The notes: generated by a model not told the origin, from the sequence alone. DNA of 64,000 bases from Agromyces sp. Leaf222 (GCF_001421565.1 NZ_LMKQ01000002.1:62001-126000), one strand, 5' to 3'. Numbered from the stretch's first letter, positions 34,293 through 43,077 are shown. Program-made: numbers and translations.

Positions 34293-36112
34293 GCGGCGGC
34301 CTGCCTGGCGACGGGCAGCTGCGACATCCGAGTCACCGCATGCCATTCGGGGTGCGACGCGAGGCCGCGGGTCGCGCGGGCGAGGGGCGGATGCCGCAGT
34401 CCGGCCGCCTCGATCAGCGGGCCGGCGAGCACCTCGGCCGTCGTGCCGACGCCGAGCAGGCGTCCGTCGCGCATGACGGCGACGTGGGTGGCGTGGTCGG
34501 CGACGAGCTGCAGGTCGTGGGTGACGACGAGCACGGTGGTGCCCTCGGCGTTCAGGCCGCTGAGGATGTCGAGCAGCTCGGAGGCGCGGGCGCGGTCCTG
34601 CCCGAACGTCGGCTCGTCGAGTGCGAGCACAGGGGCGCCGGCGACGAGTGCCGTGCCGACCGAGAGGCGGCGCTTCTGCCCACCCGAGAGGAGGAACGGA
34701 TGCCGGTCGCGGTGCTCGGTCAGGTCGAAGCGGGTGAGCATGCGGTCGACCTCGACGCGCCGGGCCTCGTCGTCGACGCCCTGCAGCCGCAGTCCGAGCT
34801 CGAGTTCCTCGGCGACCGTGTGCGCGACGAACTGGTGCTCCGGGTTCTGGAACACGAAGCCGATCTGCCGAGCGCGGGCGCGGGCGTCGGCCCGCGAGGG
34901 GTCGAGGCCGAGCACGTCGACGCTGCCCTTCGGCGAGGGGATCACGCCCGCGATCGCCTGCAGCAGCGTGGTCTTGCCCGCGCCGTTCGTGCCGACGATC
35001 GCGAGGAAGTCGCCGGATGCCACGTCGAGGTCGACCCCGTCGACGACGACGGGCCCGCGGCGGCCGCCGCGCCGCACCGAGCAGTCGCGCACGCGGATGG
35101 CAGGCCGCCTCGCCGCCACTGGCTCCGCTCGCGGGGACGCGTGGTGCTGCCTCGCGTCGACGGAGGTCGCCACGGGCGTCCCCGCGACGGAGGGAACCGC
35201 CGCTGCGCGGGGTTTCGCGTGCACGTCGGCGCTCGCGAGGAGCGGGGTGGGCAGCACGTCGACGGCGTCGAGCGCCGCGGCGAGCTCGGACGGGCTCAAC
35301 GGCAGCGGATCGAGCACGACGCCCGCGTCGCGCAGGCGCATCGCCGCGAGCGTCGACACCGGCAGCCAGACGCCGAGCTCGAGCAGTTGCTCGGCCCGGT
35401 TCTGCAGCACCTCGCGCGCGGGCCCGTCGATCACGAGCCGGCCGGCGGCGTCGAGCACGATCACCCGGTCGACGATGTCGACGGCGGCGTCGAGGTTGTG
35501 CTCGACGAGCACGATGGCGTGGTCGCGCTCGCTCGCGAGGTCGCGGAGCACGGCGTAGACCTCGTCGATGCCGGCGGGGTCGAGGTTCGCGGTCGGCTCG
35601 TCGAGCACGAGCACCGGTGCGGCGAGCGCGAGGGCGCACGCGACCGCGAGGCGCTGGCGCCCGCCGCCGGAGAGCACGTCGGGATTGTCGGCTCGGCGCT
35701 CCCAGAGGCCGACGAGCTTCAGCGCACGCTCGGCGCGTTCGAGCACCTCGGCGGCCGGCACGAGCTGGTTCTCGGGGCCGAAGCAGACCTCGTCGAGCAG
35801 GGTGCCGGTGACCACCTGCGCGTCGGGGTCCTGGAACACCATCGCGACGTGCTCGCTGAGCTCGGCCACGGTGTGCTCGGCGCTGTCGAGCCCGGCGACG
35901 CGCACCGTGCCCGCGAGCGTGGCCGGCACGGCGTGCGGGATGAGCCCGTCGAGTGCGAGGGCGAGCGTCGACTTGCCGCACCCCGACGGTCCGAGCAGCA
36001 GCACGACCTCGCCGGCACGCACCTCGAACGAGACCTCGCCGGGCGTCGCCCGCTCGGACCCGTCGTGGCGGATGCTCACGGCGTCGAGGCTGATGAGGGG
36101 AGCGGCGGTCAC
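34289..36112 (-). CDS. ECF transporter ATPase, two nucleotide-binding domains fused (YkoD-like)
   Basis: A 607-residue protein with two ABC ATPase domains. The first has LLGPSGCGKSTLALA, the signature LSGGGRQRLAVA and VLVLDEPTANLDPAG. The second has IVGTNGAGKTTLLQA, LLSGGQKRRLSVG and VLALDEPTFGQDRA. Both are complete, so both sites should hydrolyse ATP. The GTG start is 72 bases downstream of the iron box. It is the first gene of a four-gene operon and energises uptake. Confidence 0.92.
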   Translation of the reverse strand: MTAAPLISLDAVSIRHDGSERATPGEVSFEVRAGEVVLLLGPSGCGKSTLALALDGLIPHAVPATLAGTVRVAGLDSAEHTVAELSEHVAMVFQDPDAQVVTGTLLDEVCFGPENQLVPAAEVLERAERALKLVGLWERRADNPDVLSGGGRQRLAVACALALAAPVLVLDEPTANLDPAGIDEVYAVLRDLASERDHAIVLVEHNLDAAVDIVDRVIVLDAAGRLVIDGPAREVLQNRAEQLLELGVWLPVSTLAAMRLRDAGVVLDPLPLSPSELAAALDAVDVLPTPLLASADVHAKPRAAAVPSVAGTPVATSVDARQHHASPRAEPVAARRPAIRVRDCSVRRGGRRGPVVVDGVDLDVASGDFLAIVGTNGAGKTTLLQAIAGVIPSPKGSVDVLGLDPSRADARARARQIGFVFQNPEHQFVAHTVAEELELGLRLQGVDDEARRVEVDRMLTRFDLTEHRDRHPFLLSGGQKRRLSVGTALVAGAPVLALDEPTFGQDRARASELLDILSGLNAEGTTVLVVTHDLQLVADHATHVAVMRDGRLLGVGTTAEVLAGPLIEAAGLRHPPLARATRGLASHPEWHAVTRMSQLPVARQAAA

Positions 36113-36183
36113 GTGGGTCCCGGGGATCGGCCGGAGCGGCGGGGGTCCGGTGCGGCGGTGGGTGGGCTCGCCGAGCGATCGGC

Positions 36184-36202
36184 TTAGGACAGCCTAACCT
36201 TT
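36184..36202 (-). promoter_or_regulatory. DtxR/IdeR-type iron box upstream of the ECF operon
   Basis: TTAGGACAGCCTAACCTTT matches the actinobacterial iron box TTAGGTTAGSCTAACCTAA at about 15 of 19 positions, with both half-site cores TTAGG and CCTAA kept. It lies 72-90 bases before the EcfA start, where Fe(II)-loaded DtxR/IdeR would repress when iron is plentiful. Confidence 0.75.
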
Positions 36203-36221
36203 GGTGGCGGATGCCGCGACA

Positions 36222-36257
36222 ACCGCCGGTCGAGGAGCGCAGCGTCTCGAGACCAGC
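36222..36257 (-). repeat. Dispersed small palindromic repeat, inverted copy
   Basis: ACCGCCGGTCGAGGAGCGC...TCTCGAGACCAGC is the reverse complement of the element type seen at 13933 and 36274. It sits head to head with the next copy, 16 bases away, making a larger inverted arrangement between the iron box and the glycosyltransferase end. Confidence 0.75.
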
Positions 36258-36273
36258 GCGTTCGGACGTGGGC

Positions 36274-36314
36274 GCTGGTCTCGATACGGCGCAGGCGCCT
36301 ACTCGACCGGCGGA
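36274..36314 (+). repeat. Dispersed small palindromic repeat
   Basis: GCTGGTCTCGATACGGCGC, a short GC centre, then CCTACTCGACCGGCGG. The ends match the element in paaD. It lies just after the glycosyltransferase stop codon (36334 on the - strand), in a normal intergenic position. Confidence 0.8.
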
Positions 36315-36333
36315 GGCTGCTCGACCCGCGAGA

Positions 36334-37662
36334 CTACTCGGCCGGCGCAGCCGCCGGCATCCGCGACTCGTGTGCGAGCACGGCCGCCTCGAGCTCGCCC
36401 TCGATGAGGCCGAAGGTGTCGTACCCCGCGATCGCGTCGGCGAGCTCCTGAGCACGATCGGTGAACGAGGCGTCGGCGAGCACTCGATCGACCCCGTCGC
36501 GCACCGCCTCGGCGGTCGGGGTGCCGGTGCGCAGGTTCACGCCGACGCCCGACCACTCGACGCGCATCGAGACCTCCGGCTTGTCCTCGGTGTCGCCCGC
36601 GGCGACGATCGGCACGCCGTGGCTCAGGGCGAACTGGGTTCCGCCGTAGCCGGCATTCGTGATGAAGACGTCGGTCTTCGTCATGAGCAGGTCGTAGGGC
36701 AGGAACTCCGCGGCCCGCGCGTTGGCGGGCAGCTCGCCGAGCTCGGCGACGGGGCGTCCGCCCGTCGAGACGACCACGAGCACGTCGCGGTCGGCGAGCC
36801 CTGCGAGGGTCGGCCCGATCAGGCGGTCGAGGTCCTTGTTGTCGATCGTGCCCTGGGTGACGTGCACTACCGCGCGGGAGCCGTCGAGCTCCGCCCACCA
36901 CTCCGGCAGCGGTCCGGTGGCTGGGGCGGGCGGCAGCACCGTGCCCACGAAGCGCACGGTCGGCGTCAGGTCGCGCCGCGGCGGCTCGAAGCCCGACGGG
37001 CCGAGCTGCAGGAACCGCTCGTGCACCCGCGACAGGTCGAGCACGAACGACGGCAGGCTCGGGCGTCCGAGCGAGTGCATCAGCTCGTTCGCGAGGCGTT
37101 GCGTCGCCCGGAACGCGATGCGCTGCACGAGCACGTTCAGCAGGCGGTTGCGCACGCGGCCGAGCACGCCCGGCCTGGGCAGGAGCCCGAGGCCGTACGG
37201 CGCGACATCCGCGCTGGACTGGCTGAAGGGGAGCACGCCGACGGCGAGCACCGGCGGATGCGTCACGACGCCCCGACGCCCGTCGAGCAGCAGCGGCAGC
37301 ACTCCCGCGAACGCGGCCTCCACGAGGATCGCGTCGGGGGCGCACTCCTCGATCGCCGACTCGACGGCCGCGAACTGGTCGGGCACGGTCCTGATGAAGA
37401 TGGTCTGCACGTCGTACTGCAGCTTGGCGATGCCGCGGTACCGGTCGCGGTCCGGCAGGTGGTCCTGCATCTCGCGATCGTCGTAGTCGGCGATGCCGCC
37501 GAGCGAGCGGTGGGCGGCGCCGGTGGCCTCGACGGCGTCGCGGAACCGCGAGCCGGTCAGCACGGTCACGGTGTGGCCGCGCTCCACGAGGTCGCGGGCG
37601 ATGGCGATGATCGGGGCGACATGGCCCTGGATGGGATTGGAGCAGAGCAGGTAGTTCGACAT
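36334..37662 (-). CDS. UGT/MGT-type glycosyltransferase (GT-B fold)
   Basis: A 442-residue GT1-family enzyme. The N-terminal domain starts with NYLLCSNPIQGHVAPIIAIA, a GHVxP acceptor motif. The C-terminal domain has VVHVTQGTIDNKDLDRLIG, LPYDLLMTKTDVFITNAGYG and GGTQFALSHGVPIVAAGDTEDKP-like donor motifs. It transfers a sugar from a UDP- or TDP-sugar to a small lipophilic acceptor; macrolide or flavonoid-type inactivation is a family theme. The substrate is unknown. It is not obviously in an operon. Confidence 0.87.
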   Translation of the reverse strand: MSNYLLCSNPIQGHVAPIIAIARDLVERGHTVTVLTGSRFRDAVEATGAAHRSLGGIADYDDREMQDHLPDRDRYRGIAKLQYDVQTIFIRTVPDQFAAVESAIEECAPDAILVEAAFAGVLPLLLDGRRGVVTHPPVLAVGVLPFSQSSADVAPYGLGLLPRPGVLGRVRNRLLNVLVQRIAFRATQRLANELMHSLGRPSLPSFVLDLSRVHERFLQLGPSGFEPPRRDLTPTVRFVGTVLPPAPATGPLPEWWAELDGSRAVVHVTQGTIDNKDLDRLIGPTLAGLADRDVLVVVSTGGRPVAELGELPANARAAEFLPYDLLMTKTDVFITNAGYGGTQFALSHGVPIVAAGDTEDKPEVSMRVEWSGVGVNLRTGTPTAEAVRDGVDRVLADASFTDRAQELADAIAGYDTFGLIEGELEAAVLAHESRMPAAAPAE

Positions 37663-37926
37663 GTGGTTCTCTTCGACGGATGCGGCGAGCCGAGCGGATG
37701 CGCCCGGCGCATGCCGGTGAACACCCGGCACGAGGGGCGACGCTAGCGAGGCGACGACCGCCCCCACCAGCGATTCGGGCCGATCTCGGTGCTGGCACCG
37801 CGCCGAATCAGGGCGGGCACCGAGAGAACCGGCTTCCCGGGCGTCGATCCCCGGGAATGCCGGGTTCACCGGCGGTGTTGTATCAATGTCCGGGTGCGGA
37901 AGACCCCGCGCCGGAGGGAGGACAAC

Positions 37927-38343
37927 GTGGGAATCAGTTACGTCGAGTTCGAAGACGAAGCCGGGGTCCTGCGTCGCTACCGCAAGCACGTGAACGGCCG
38001 GGGCCTCGTCTCGACGACGGCGAAGGTCGACCAGAGCGCCTTCGTCGACCCGACGGCGTACGTCGACCCCGGAGCCGAGGTGCAGCGCGGAGCGCGCATC
38101 GAGCACGGTGGGTGGGTCGAAGCAGGGGCGATCGTCGCCGAGCGCGCGGTCGTGGGCGTGAACGCCCGCATCGGCCAGCGCGCCGTCGTCGGCCGCAGTG
38201 CCGTCGTCGGCCCCTTCGCCCAGGTCGGCAAGGAGGCGCGCGTGCAGAACGCCGCCCGCGTTCCGCGCGAGTACGTGGTCGATGCCGGCGCCGAGTACAC
38301 CGCCTCGGGCGACGACCTGCGGCGCCTCGGCCTCGCGGCCTAG
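37927..38343 (+). CDS. Left-handed beta-helix (hexapeptide repeat) protein
   Basis: A 138-residue protein. A short N-terminal part (VEFEDEAGVLRRYRKHV) is followed by about nine imperfect hexapeptides of [LIV]-G-x4 type, for example AFVDPTAYVDPGAEV, ARIEHGG and AVVGVNARIGQRAVVG. This is the trimeric beta-helix of gamma-carbonic anhydrase-like proteins and acyltransferases. No catalytic tail is visible, so the role is open. The GTG follows an exceptionally good GGAGGGAGG site. Confidence 0.75.
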   Translation: MGISYVEFEDEAGVLRRYRKHVNGRGLVSTTAKVDQSAFVDPTAYVDPGAEVQRGARIEHGGWVEAGAIVAERAVVGVNARIGQRAVVGRSAVVGPFAQVGKEARVQNAARVPREYVVDAGAEYTASGDDLRRLGLAA

Positions 38344-38370
38344 GCCTAGGCCAGGGCCAGAACGAACCGG

Positions 38371-38421
38371 AGGACGGGTTCCAGTGGTGGGCACGCGCCC
38401 ATGACCGCCGGAACCCGTCCT
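38371..38421. terminator. Hairpin terminator between convergent genes
   Basis: AGGACGGGTTCC (38371-38382) pairs with GGAACCCGTCCT (38410-38421) over 12 bp and is followed by TTT. The 27-base interior has its own small TGGGC/GCCCA stem. It separates the hexapeptide protein from the convergent LLM gene. Confidence 0.75.
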
Positions 38422-38460
38422 TTCGCGTGCCGGCGGCGCAGTCGCGCCGCCTGAGCGTGC

Positions 38461-39519
38461 TTACTCGACCGGCGGCAGCAGTTCGCCGGCCAGCAGCGAG
38501 AGGGTCTGCTCACGGCCGGGTGCGGCATCCGTCGCCTCGGTCGCGTACGAGCCGGCGATGGGCGAGACCATGATCTCGTCGATGCCGTGGCGGGTCGCGA
38601 GGGTGCGCAGCTCGGATGCCGCGGCCGCCGCGTCGCCGATGATCCAGCGTCGTTCCATGCCGGCGATGAGCTCCTCGACCATGCTGTCGACGGGAGCCGA
38701 CTGCGCCTCCTCGACCGTCTCGAGCTCGCGCATCGGACGGTTCGTGCGCAGACGGGCCATGGCGCGCAGCTGCGGCAGGGCGCGGGCGCGGGCCTCGTCG
38801 TACGTGGGGGCGACCGACGCGTTCGCCGTGAGGAACGTCTGCGGGGTCGGATGCGCCTCGCTCGGCTGGTACTCGGTGCGGTACAGCTCGAGCGCGCGCT
38901 CGAGGCCCTCGCCCGAGAAGTGGTTCGCGAACACGTAGGGCAGGCCGAGCTCGGCGGCCAGCTTGGCCGAGTAGTCGCTCGAGCCGAGCAGCCACACGAG
39001 CGGCACGCCCGCCGCCGCCGGCGTCGCCGTGATCGCGTACTCGCGCCCGCTCGTGAGGCGCAGCGTCGCTCCGTCGGGCGAGACGAGGCCCAGGATGTCG
39101 GTGACGTGGTCGGGGAACCGGTCGACGTCGGCCGTCGGCCCCGAGATGCGCAGCAGCTGCGTGATGACGGGGTCGCTGCCCGGCGCGCGGCCGAGCCCGA
39201 GGTCGATGCGGCCCGGCGCGATGGCCTCGAGGGCCGCGAACTGCTCGGCCACGACGAACGGCGCGTGGTTCGGCAGCATGACGCCGCCCGAGCCGACGCG
39301 GATGCGCTCGGTCTGCGCGACCGTCGCCGCGATGAGCACCGGCGGCGTGGTCGAGGCGACCGAGCGCATGTTGTGGTGCTCGGCGAACCAGTAGCGGGTG
39401 TACCCGAGCCGGTCGGCGAGCTTCGCCAGGCCGACGGATGCCGCGACGGCCCCCGCGCTGGTCTGGCCGCTGCGGACGGGAACGAGATCGAGCACGGACA
39501 GGCGCAGTGTTTCGGACAT
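38461..39519 (-). CDS. LLM-class flavin-dependent oxidoreductase (luciferase-like, MsnO8 type)
   Basis: A 352-residue bacterial-luciferase-like monooxygenase. It shows LRLSVLDLVPVRSGQTSAGA, YTRYWFAEHHNMRSVAST, RIRVGSGGVMLPNHAPFVVAEQF, and LDLGLGRAPGSDP, all typical of the MsnO8 group. It uses FMNH2 or F420H2; the substrate is unknown. The ATG at 39519 is chosen over a TTG at 39531. The stop is TAA and lies in TTACTCGACCGGCGG, which matches one end of the dispersed repeat. Confidence 0.88.
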   Translation of the reverse strand: MSETLRLSVLDLVPVRSGQTSAGAVAASVGLAKLADRLGYTRYWFAEHHNMRSVASTTPPVLIAATVAQTERIRVGSGGVMLPNHAPFVVAEQFAALEAIAPGRIDLGLGRAPGSDPVITQLLRISGPTADVDRFPDHVTDILGLVSPDGATLRLTSGREYAITATPAAAGVPLVWLLGSSDYSAKLAAELGLPYVFANHFSGEGLERALELYRTEYQPSEAHPTPQTFLTANASVAPTYDEARARALPQLRAMARLRTNRPMRELETVEEAQSAPVDSMVEELIAGMERRWIIGDAAAAASELRTLATRHGIDEIMVSPIAGSYATEATDAAPGREQTLSLLAGELLPPVE

Positions 39520-39743
39520 CGACAAGGCCAACCGCCGGGACGCGTCGGGTATTCCGGATGCCGCGGCATCCGATCTTCGCGGGATAACCCTGAGGAGCTC
39601 GCAGGGGTGCCACTGGCGCGCGGCGCCGCGGCAGATCGTTCACTGGTTCCTGCGTTCGTGCGTGCCGATGGGAAGTCCCGCGGCCGTCCGCCTCACCGAG
39701 TGGGGCCAGGGCCCGCGGCGCATCCCATCGAAAGGAACCACCA

Positions 39744-41312
39744 GTGAACACCCCTCTGTCCGGCGCCGCCTCGAGCGCCGCCGTCCCCGCGGAGTCCGTA
39801 TCGTCCATTGTCGACTCCCCGATCGCGTCAACCGCACCTGCTGCACCTGCCGCGCCGGTCGCGCCGGTCGCGCCGGTCGCACCGGTCGCACCGGTCGTCG
39901 ACCTCGCGTCGGCACGCGTCCGCCACGAGCTCGGCGTGCTCGCCTCGCGCCTCGACGGGCGCCTGAGCGTCCCGGGCGACCCTGGTTGGGACGCCGACCG
40001 CGCCGCCTGGAACCTCGCGGTCGACCAGCGCCCCGCCGCGGTCGTCGTGGCCGCCAGCACCGCGGATGCGGTCGAGACCGTTCGCGCCGCCGCGGCCGCC
40101 GGCCTCGGGGTCGCCGCCCAGTCCACCGGCCACAACGCGAGCCCGCTCGCCGCGCAGGCCGACTTCGACCGGGTCGTGCTGCTGCGCATGCACGAACTGC
40201 GCGGGGTCGAGATCGACGCCGAGGCGCTCGTCGCCCGCATCGAGCCCGGCGCCCAGTGGGGCGACGTGGTCGCTGCCGCTGCGCCGCACGGCCTCGCCGC
40301 GCTCGCCGGATCGTCGCACGACGTCGGCGTCATGGGCTACACGCTCGGCGGCGGCGTCAGCTGGCTCGCCCGCTCGCACGGCCTCGCGGCCAACCAGGTG
40401 CTCGCGGCCGAGATCGTGACCGCCGACGGCCGCCTGCGCCGCATCGACCCCGAGCACGACGCCGACCTGTTCTGGGCGATCCGCGGCGGCGGCGGCGACT
40501 TCGGCGTCGTCACCGCGCTCGAGTTCCGCCTCTTCCCGATCGCCGAGGTCGTGGCGGGCATGATGCTCTGGCCACTGGATGCCGCACCCGACGCGCTGCA
40601 GGCCTGGGCCGCATGGACCGGCGGGCTGCCCGACAGCGTCACCTCGACGGCTCGCGTCATGCGCCTGCCCGCCCTTCCGGAGCTGCCGCCGTTCCTGTCG
40701 GGTCGGTCGCTGCTCCTCGTCGAGGCCGTCTGCCAGGAGACGCCCGAGCGCGCCGACGAGCTGCTCGCCCCGCTGCGCGCCCTCTCGCCCGAGATGGACA
40801 CCGTGCACCCGCAGCCCGTCGCGGAACTGCTGCAGCTGCACATGGACCCGCCGGAGCCCTCGCCCGGATTCGGCGACGGCATGATGCTCTCGGAGCTCTC
40901 GCCCGCGACCGTGCGCGCGTTCCTCGAGGCCGTCGGCCCCGGTGCCGACACCGCCCTGCTCGTGGCCGAGCTCCGTCACCTCGGCGGCGCGCTCGACCCC
41001 GACGCGGCCCTGGCACTCGCGGACGATCGCGGCGTGCCGGCCCCCGGCGCCATCGCGGGCTTCGAGGCGCAGTACCTCGTGTTCGCCGGCGGCATCCCGA
41101 TGCCCGGCATCGGCGACGCGCTCGTGGCCTCGCTCGGGCGCCTGTTCTCGCGCATCGAGCCGTGGCGCGCCCCGGTCGAGTACCTGAACTTCGCCGAGCA
41201 CGCCCGATCGGCCGAGCAGCTCTTCGGCGAGCGGGTGCACCGCCTGCGCGCGGTCAAGCTCGCCGTCGACGCCGAGGGGGTCATCCGCTCGAACCACCCG
41301 GTTCGGCGCTGA
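39744..41312 (+). CDS. FAD-linked (berberine-bridge/PCMH-type) oxidoreductase
   Basis: A 522-residue flavoprotein. The FAD-binding PCMH domain begins near residue 85 (RPAAVVVAASTADAVETV) with VAAQSTGHNASP, GYTLGGGVSWLARSHGLAAN and LFWAIRGGGGDFGVVTALEF. The C-terminus ends VDAEGVIRSNHPV, a berberine-bridge feature. The His in GHNAS could hold the flavin covalently. An unusual 50-residue Ala/Pro/Val-rich lead with five A-P-V repeats precedes the fold. The GTG follows AAAGGAACC. No signal peptide is seen; the substrate is unknown. Confidence 0.88.
   Translation: MNTPLSGAASSAAVPAESVSSIVDSPIASTAPAAPAAPVAPVAPVAPVAPVVDLASARVRHELGVLASRLDGRLSVPGDPGWDADRAAWNLAVDQRPAAVVVAASTADAVETVRAAAAAGLGVAAQSTGHNASPLAAQADFDRVVLLRMHELRGVEIDAEALVARIEPGAQWGDVVAAAAPHGLAALAGSSHDVGVMGYTLGGGVSWLARSHGLAANQVLAAEIVTADGRLRRIDPEHDADLFWAIRGGGGDFGVVTALEFRLFPIAEVVAGMMLWPLDAAPDALQAWAAWTGGLPDSVTSTARVMRLPALPELPPFLSGRSLLLVEAVCQETPERADELLAPLRALSPEMDTVHPQPVAELLQLHMDPPEPSPGFGDGMMLSELSPATVRAFLEAVGPGADTALLVAELRHLGGALDPDAALALADDRGVPAPGAIAGFEAQYLVFAGGIPMPGIGDALVASLGRLFSRIEPWRAPVEYLNFAEHARSAEQLFGERVHRLRAVKLAVDAEGVIRSNHPVRR
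39852..39896 (+). repeat. 9-bp coding tandem repeat, five copies
   Basis: GCGCCGGTC (three copies) then GCACCGGTC (two copies) encode Ala-Pro-Val repeats in the N-terminal lead of the FAD oxidoreductase. Slippage here would change linker length without breaking the frame. Confidence 0.9.
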
Positions 41313-41345
41313 CCCCGGCGACGCCTCCGGCTCGTCACCCTCCTT

Positions 41346-41413
41346 CACCTTTTCAGGACCACGTCGGCCATCCCTGCGATATGCAGCCATGACCGGTGTG
41401 GTCCTGAATTGGT
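41346..41413. repeat. Long imperfect palindrome, copy 1 of a pair flanking the DUF4407 gene
   Basis: The left arm at 41346-41370 (CACCTTTTCAGGACCACG...) and the right arm at 41390-41413 pair imperfectly around a 19-base loop ending TGCGATATGCAGCCA. The same arms and loop recur at 42909-42979 as a perfect palindrome. It lies between the FAD oxidase stop and the DUF4407 start. Confidence 0.85.
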
Positions 41414-41539
41414 TCCGGGGGCACCGCGCTCAGGGTCGATTCGGGGGATTCCCCCAGTGACGTCGATCGCACCTCGGAGTAACGTGTCGAGCCGGATGCG
41501 GGCCGGGGTGGACCGATCCCGAACGGATCGGGGGGACCG

Positions 41540-42892
41540 ATGAGCCGGCTCGGCGACAGACTTGCGACCTTCGGCGGGGCGAGGCCCGACGCGCTCGAGC
41601 TCGCGCCCGGGCAACGCCAGAGGTACCTCGCGATGGGGCTCGTGCTCATCGCCACCGCGGCGGTCTCGGCCGCCGCGGCCTCGTTCGCGCTCGCGATGGC
41701 GCTGAAGACGCCGACGTGGGTCGCCGTCGTCGTCGGCATCTGCTGGGGACTCGTGATCCTCGCCATCGACCGGATGCTCGTCGTCGGCATGCCGAGGCAG
41801 CCCCGTGCACCGGCGAACCTGCTGCTCGCGATCCCCCGCGTGGCGCTCGCCCTCGTGATCGGCGTCGTCGTCGCCACCCCGCTCACGCTGCAGGTGTTCG
41901 AGCGCGAGATCGCCGCCGAGACTGAGGTCATGGTGCTCGAGGCCAAGCAGGCGTTCGAGGAGGAGCTGGCCGCGGACCCCCGTTACGACGAGATCCCGGC
42001 CCTCACCGAGAGCGTCGCCGCGCAGCGGGCGCTCATCGCCGACGGCGGGCGGGCCGAGCTCGCGGCCGACGCCGACTACGTCGCCGCTCAGGCCGCGACC
42101 GCCGCCGCGCAGGCGGCCTACGACGAGGCGAATCGCGTCTGGCTCTCCGAGCTCGACGGCACCGAGGGCACGGGCATCGTCGGCGACGGCCCCATCACGC
42201 AGTCGAAGAAGCTCGACCGCGACGGCAAGCTCGCGGCCCTCGACGCCGCGAAGGCCGCGGAGGCCGAGGCGAAGGCCCAGGCCGAGGCGCGCATCGAGGC
42301 GGGCTCGGTCGAGGCCGTCGCCCAGGCCGAGCAGACGCTCGCCGCCGACAGCGCCGAACTCGAGCGGCTCACGGCGGCCCGCGACCTCGAGGCCGCCCGC
42401 TACGACGCGGCGGCCGACCAGAGCACCGGCATGCTCGCCAGGCTCGACGCGCTGTGGCGCATCGGCGAGCGCAACGGTATGCTCGGGTTCGCCCACCTCA
42501 TGATCGCCCTGCTGTTCGTCTGCATCGAGCTCATGCCCGTGCTCACGAAGACGCTGCAGAACCTCATGGCGCCCACGGCCTACGACGAGGTCGCGCAGAT
42601 CACCGACGAGACGATCGTGGCAGCCGAGCGCGAACGGGCCGCCGAGCGGCTCCGCAGCGCGCGCGACGAGTCGGCGCCGAGACTCGACGTCGCCGAGTAC
42701 CGTGCCGGACTCCGCCGCGAATCGGGCCGTCGGGTCGCCGATGCCTTCGTCGCAAAGCAGGAGGAGGCCGAACTCGCCGCCGTCGACGAGTGGGCCGAGC
42801 AGCGGGCGCCGTTCATCGCGGCGCGCGCAGTGCGCGAGTGGGAGCAGGATGCCGACGGCGCTCCCGCCGTCACGGCACCGAACCGGGGCTGA
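41540..42892 (+). CDS. DUF4407 domain membrane protein
   Basis: A 450-residue protein. Three N-terminal hydrophobic helices lie at residues about 30-52, 60-80 and 98-118, with the DUF4407 motif LVILAIDRMLVVG between them. A long Ala/Glu-rich coiled region spans about 120-300. A fourth helix (FAHLMIALLFVCIELMPVL) lies at about 315-335 and a charged C-terminal region follows. The function of the family is unknown. It is flanked on both sides by related long palindromes. GATCGGGGGGACCG precedes the ATG. Confidence 0.85.
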   Translation: MSRLGDRLATFGGARPDALELAPGQRQRYLAMGLVLIATAAVSAAAASFALAMALKTPTWVAVVVGICWGLVILAIDRMLVVGMPRQPRAPANLLLAIPRVALALVIGVVVATPLTLQVFEREIAAETEVMVLEAKQAFEEELAADPRYDEIPALTESVAAQRALIADGGRAELAADADYVAAQAATAAAQAAYDEANRVWLSELDGTEGTGIVGDGPITQSKKLDRDGKLAALDAAKAAEAEAKAQAEARIEAGSVEAVAQAEQTLAADSAELERLTAARDLEAARYDAAADQSTGMLARLDALWRIGERNGMLGFAHLMIALLFVCIELMPVLTKTLQNLMAPTAYDEVAQITDETIVAAERERAAERLRSARDESAPRLDVAEYRAGLRRESGRRVADAFVAKQEEAELAAVDEWAEQRAPFIAARAVREWEQDADGAPAVTAPNRG

Positions 42893-42908
42893 ACTCCCCG
42901 CCTCCCGT

Positions 42909-42979
42909 GCACCTTTTCAGGACCACAGCGGTCAGACGTGCAATATGCAGCCATGACCGCTGTGGTCCTGAAAAGGTGC
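42909..42979. repeat. Perfect 26-bp palindrome with conserved loop, copy 2
   Basis: The left arm starts GCACCTTTTCAGGACCACAG at 42909 and the right arm ends at 42979. The 26 bp pair without a mismatch around the 19-base loop GACGTGCAATATGCAGCCA. The loop shares TGCRATATGCAGCCA with copy 1. It follows the DUF4407 stop by 16 bases. It lacks the T-run of a classical terminator and is a likely dispersed repeat. Confidence 0.9.
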
Positions 42980-43077
42980 GGAGCGTTCCTCGCTTGGGGG
43001 TGTCGCATGGCAGCCCCGCTTCATAGGCTGGGGGTCTGCGACGTCGTCGTCGCACGATTCCACGGGGGAGGAAACGA

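Noticed and set aside
31680..35558. Very long open frame on the + strand (about 1290 codons) opposite the ECF operon
   Set aside because: It is antisense to four clear genes, its translation is Arg/Glu/His-rich without any domain, and long antisense frames are expected in very GC-rich DNA.
38461..38475. A further full copy of the dispersed repeat at the LLM gene end
   Set aside because: Only one end (TACTCGACCGGCGG) is present; the other end and the centre are missing, so it is at most a half element or chance.
42909..42979. Large palindrome read as a tRNA or a classical rho-independent terminator
   Set aside because: There is no cloverleaf or anticodon arm and no T-run after the stem, and a sister copy with the same loop exists upstream of the gene, which favours a repeat element.
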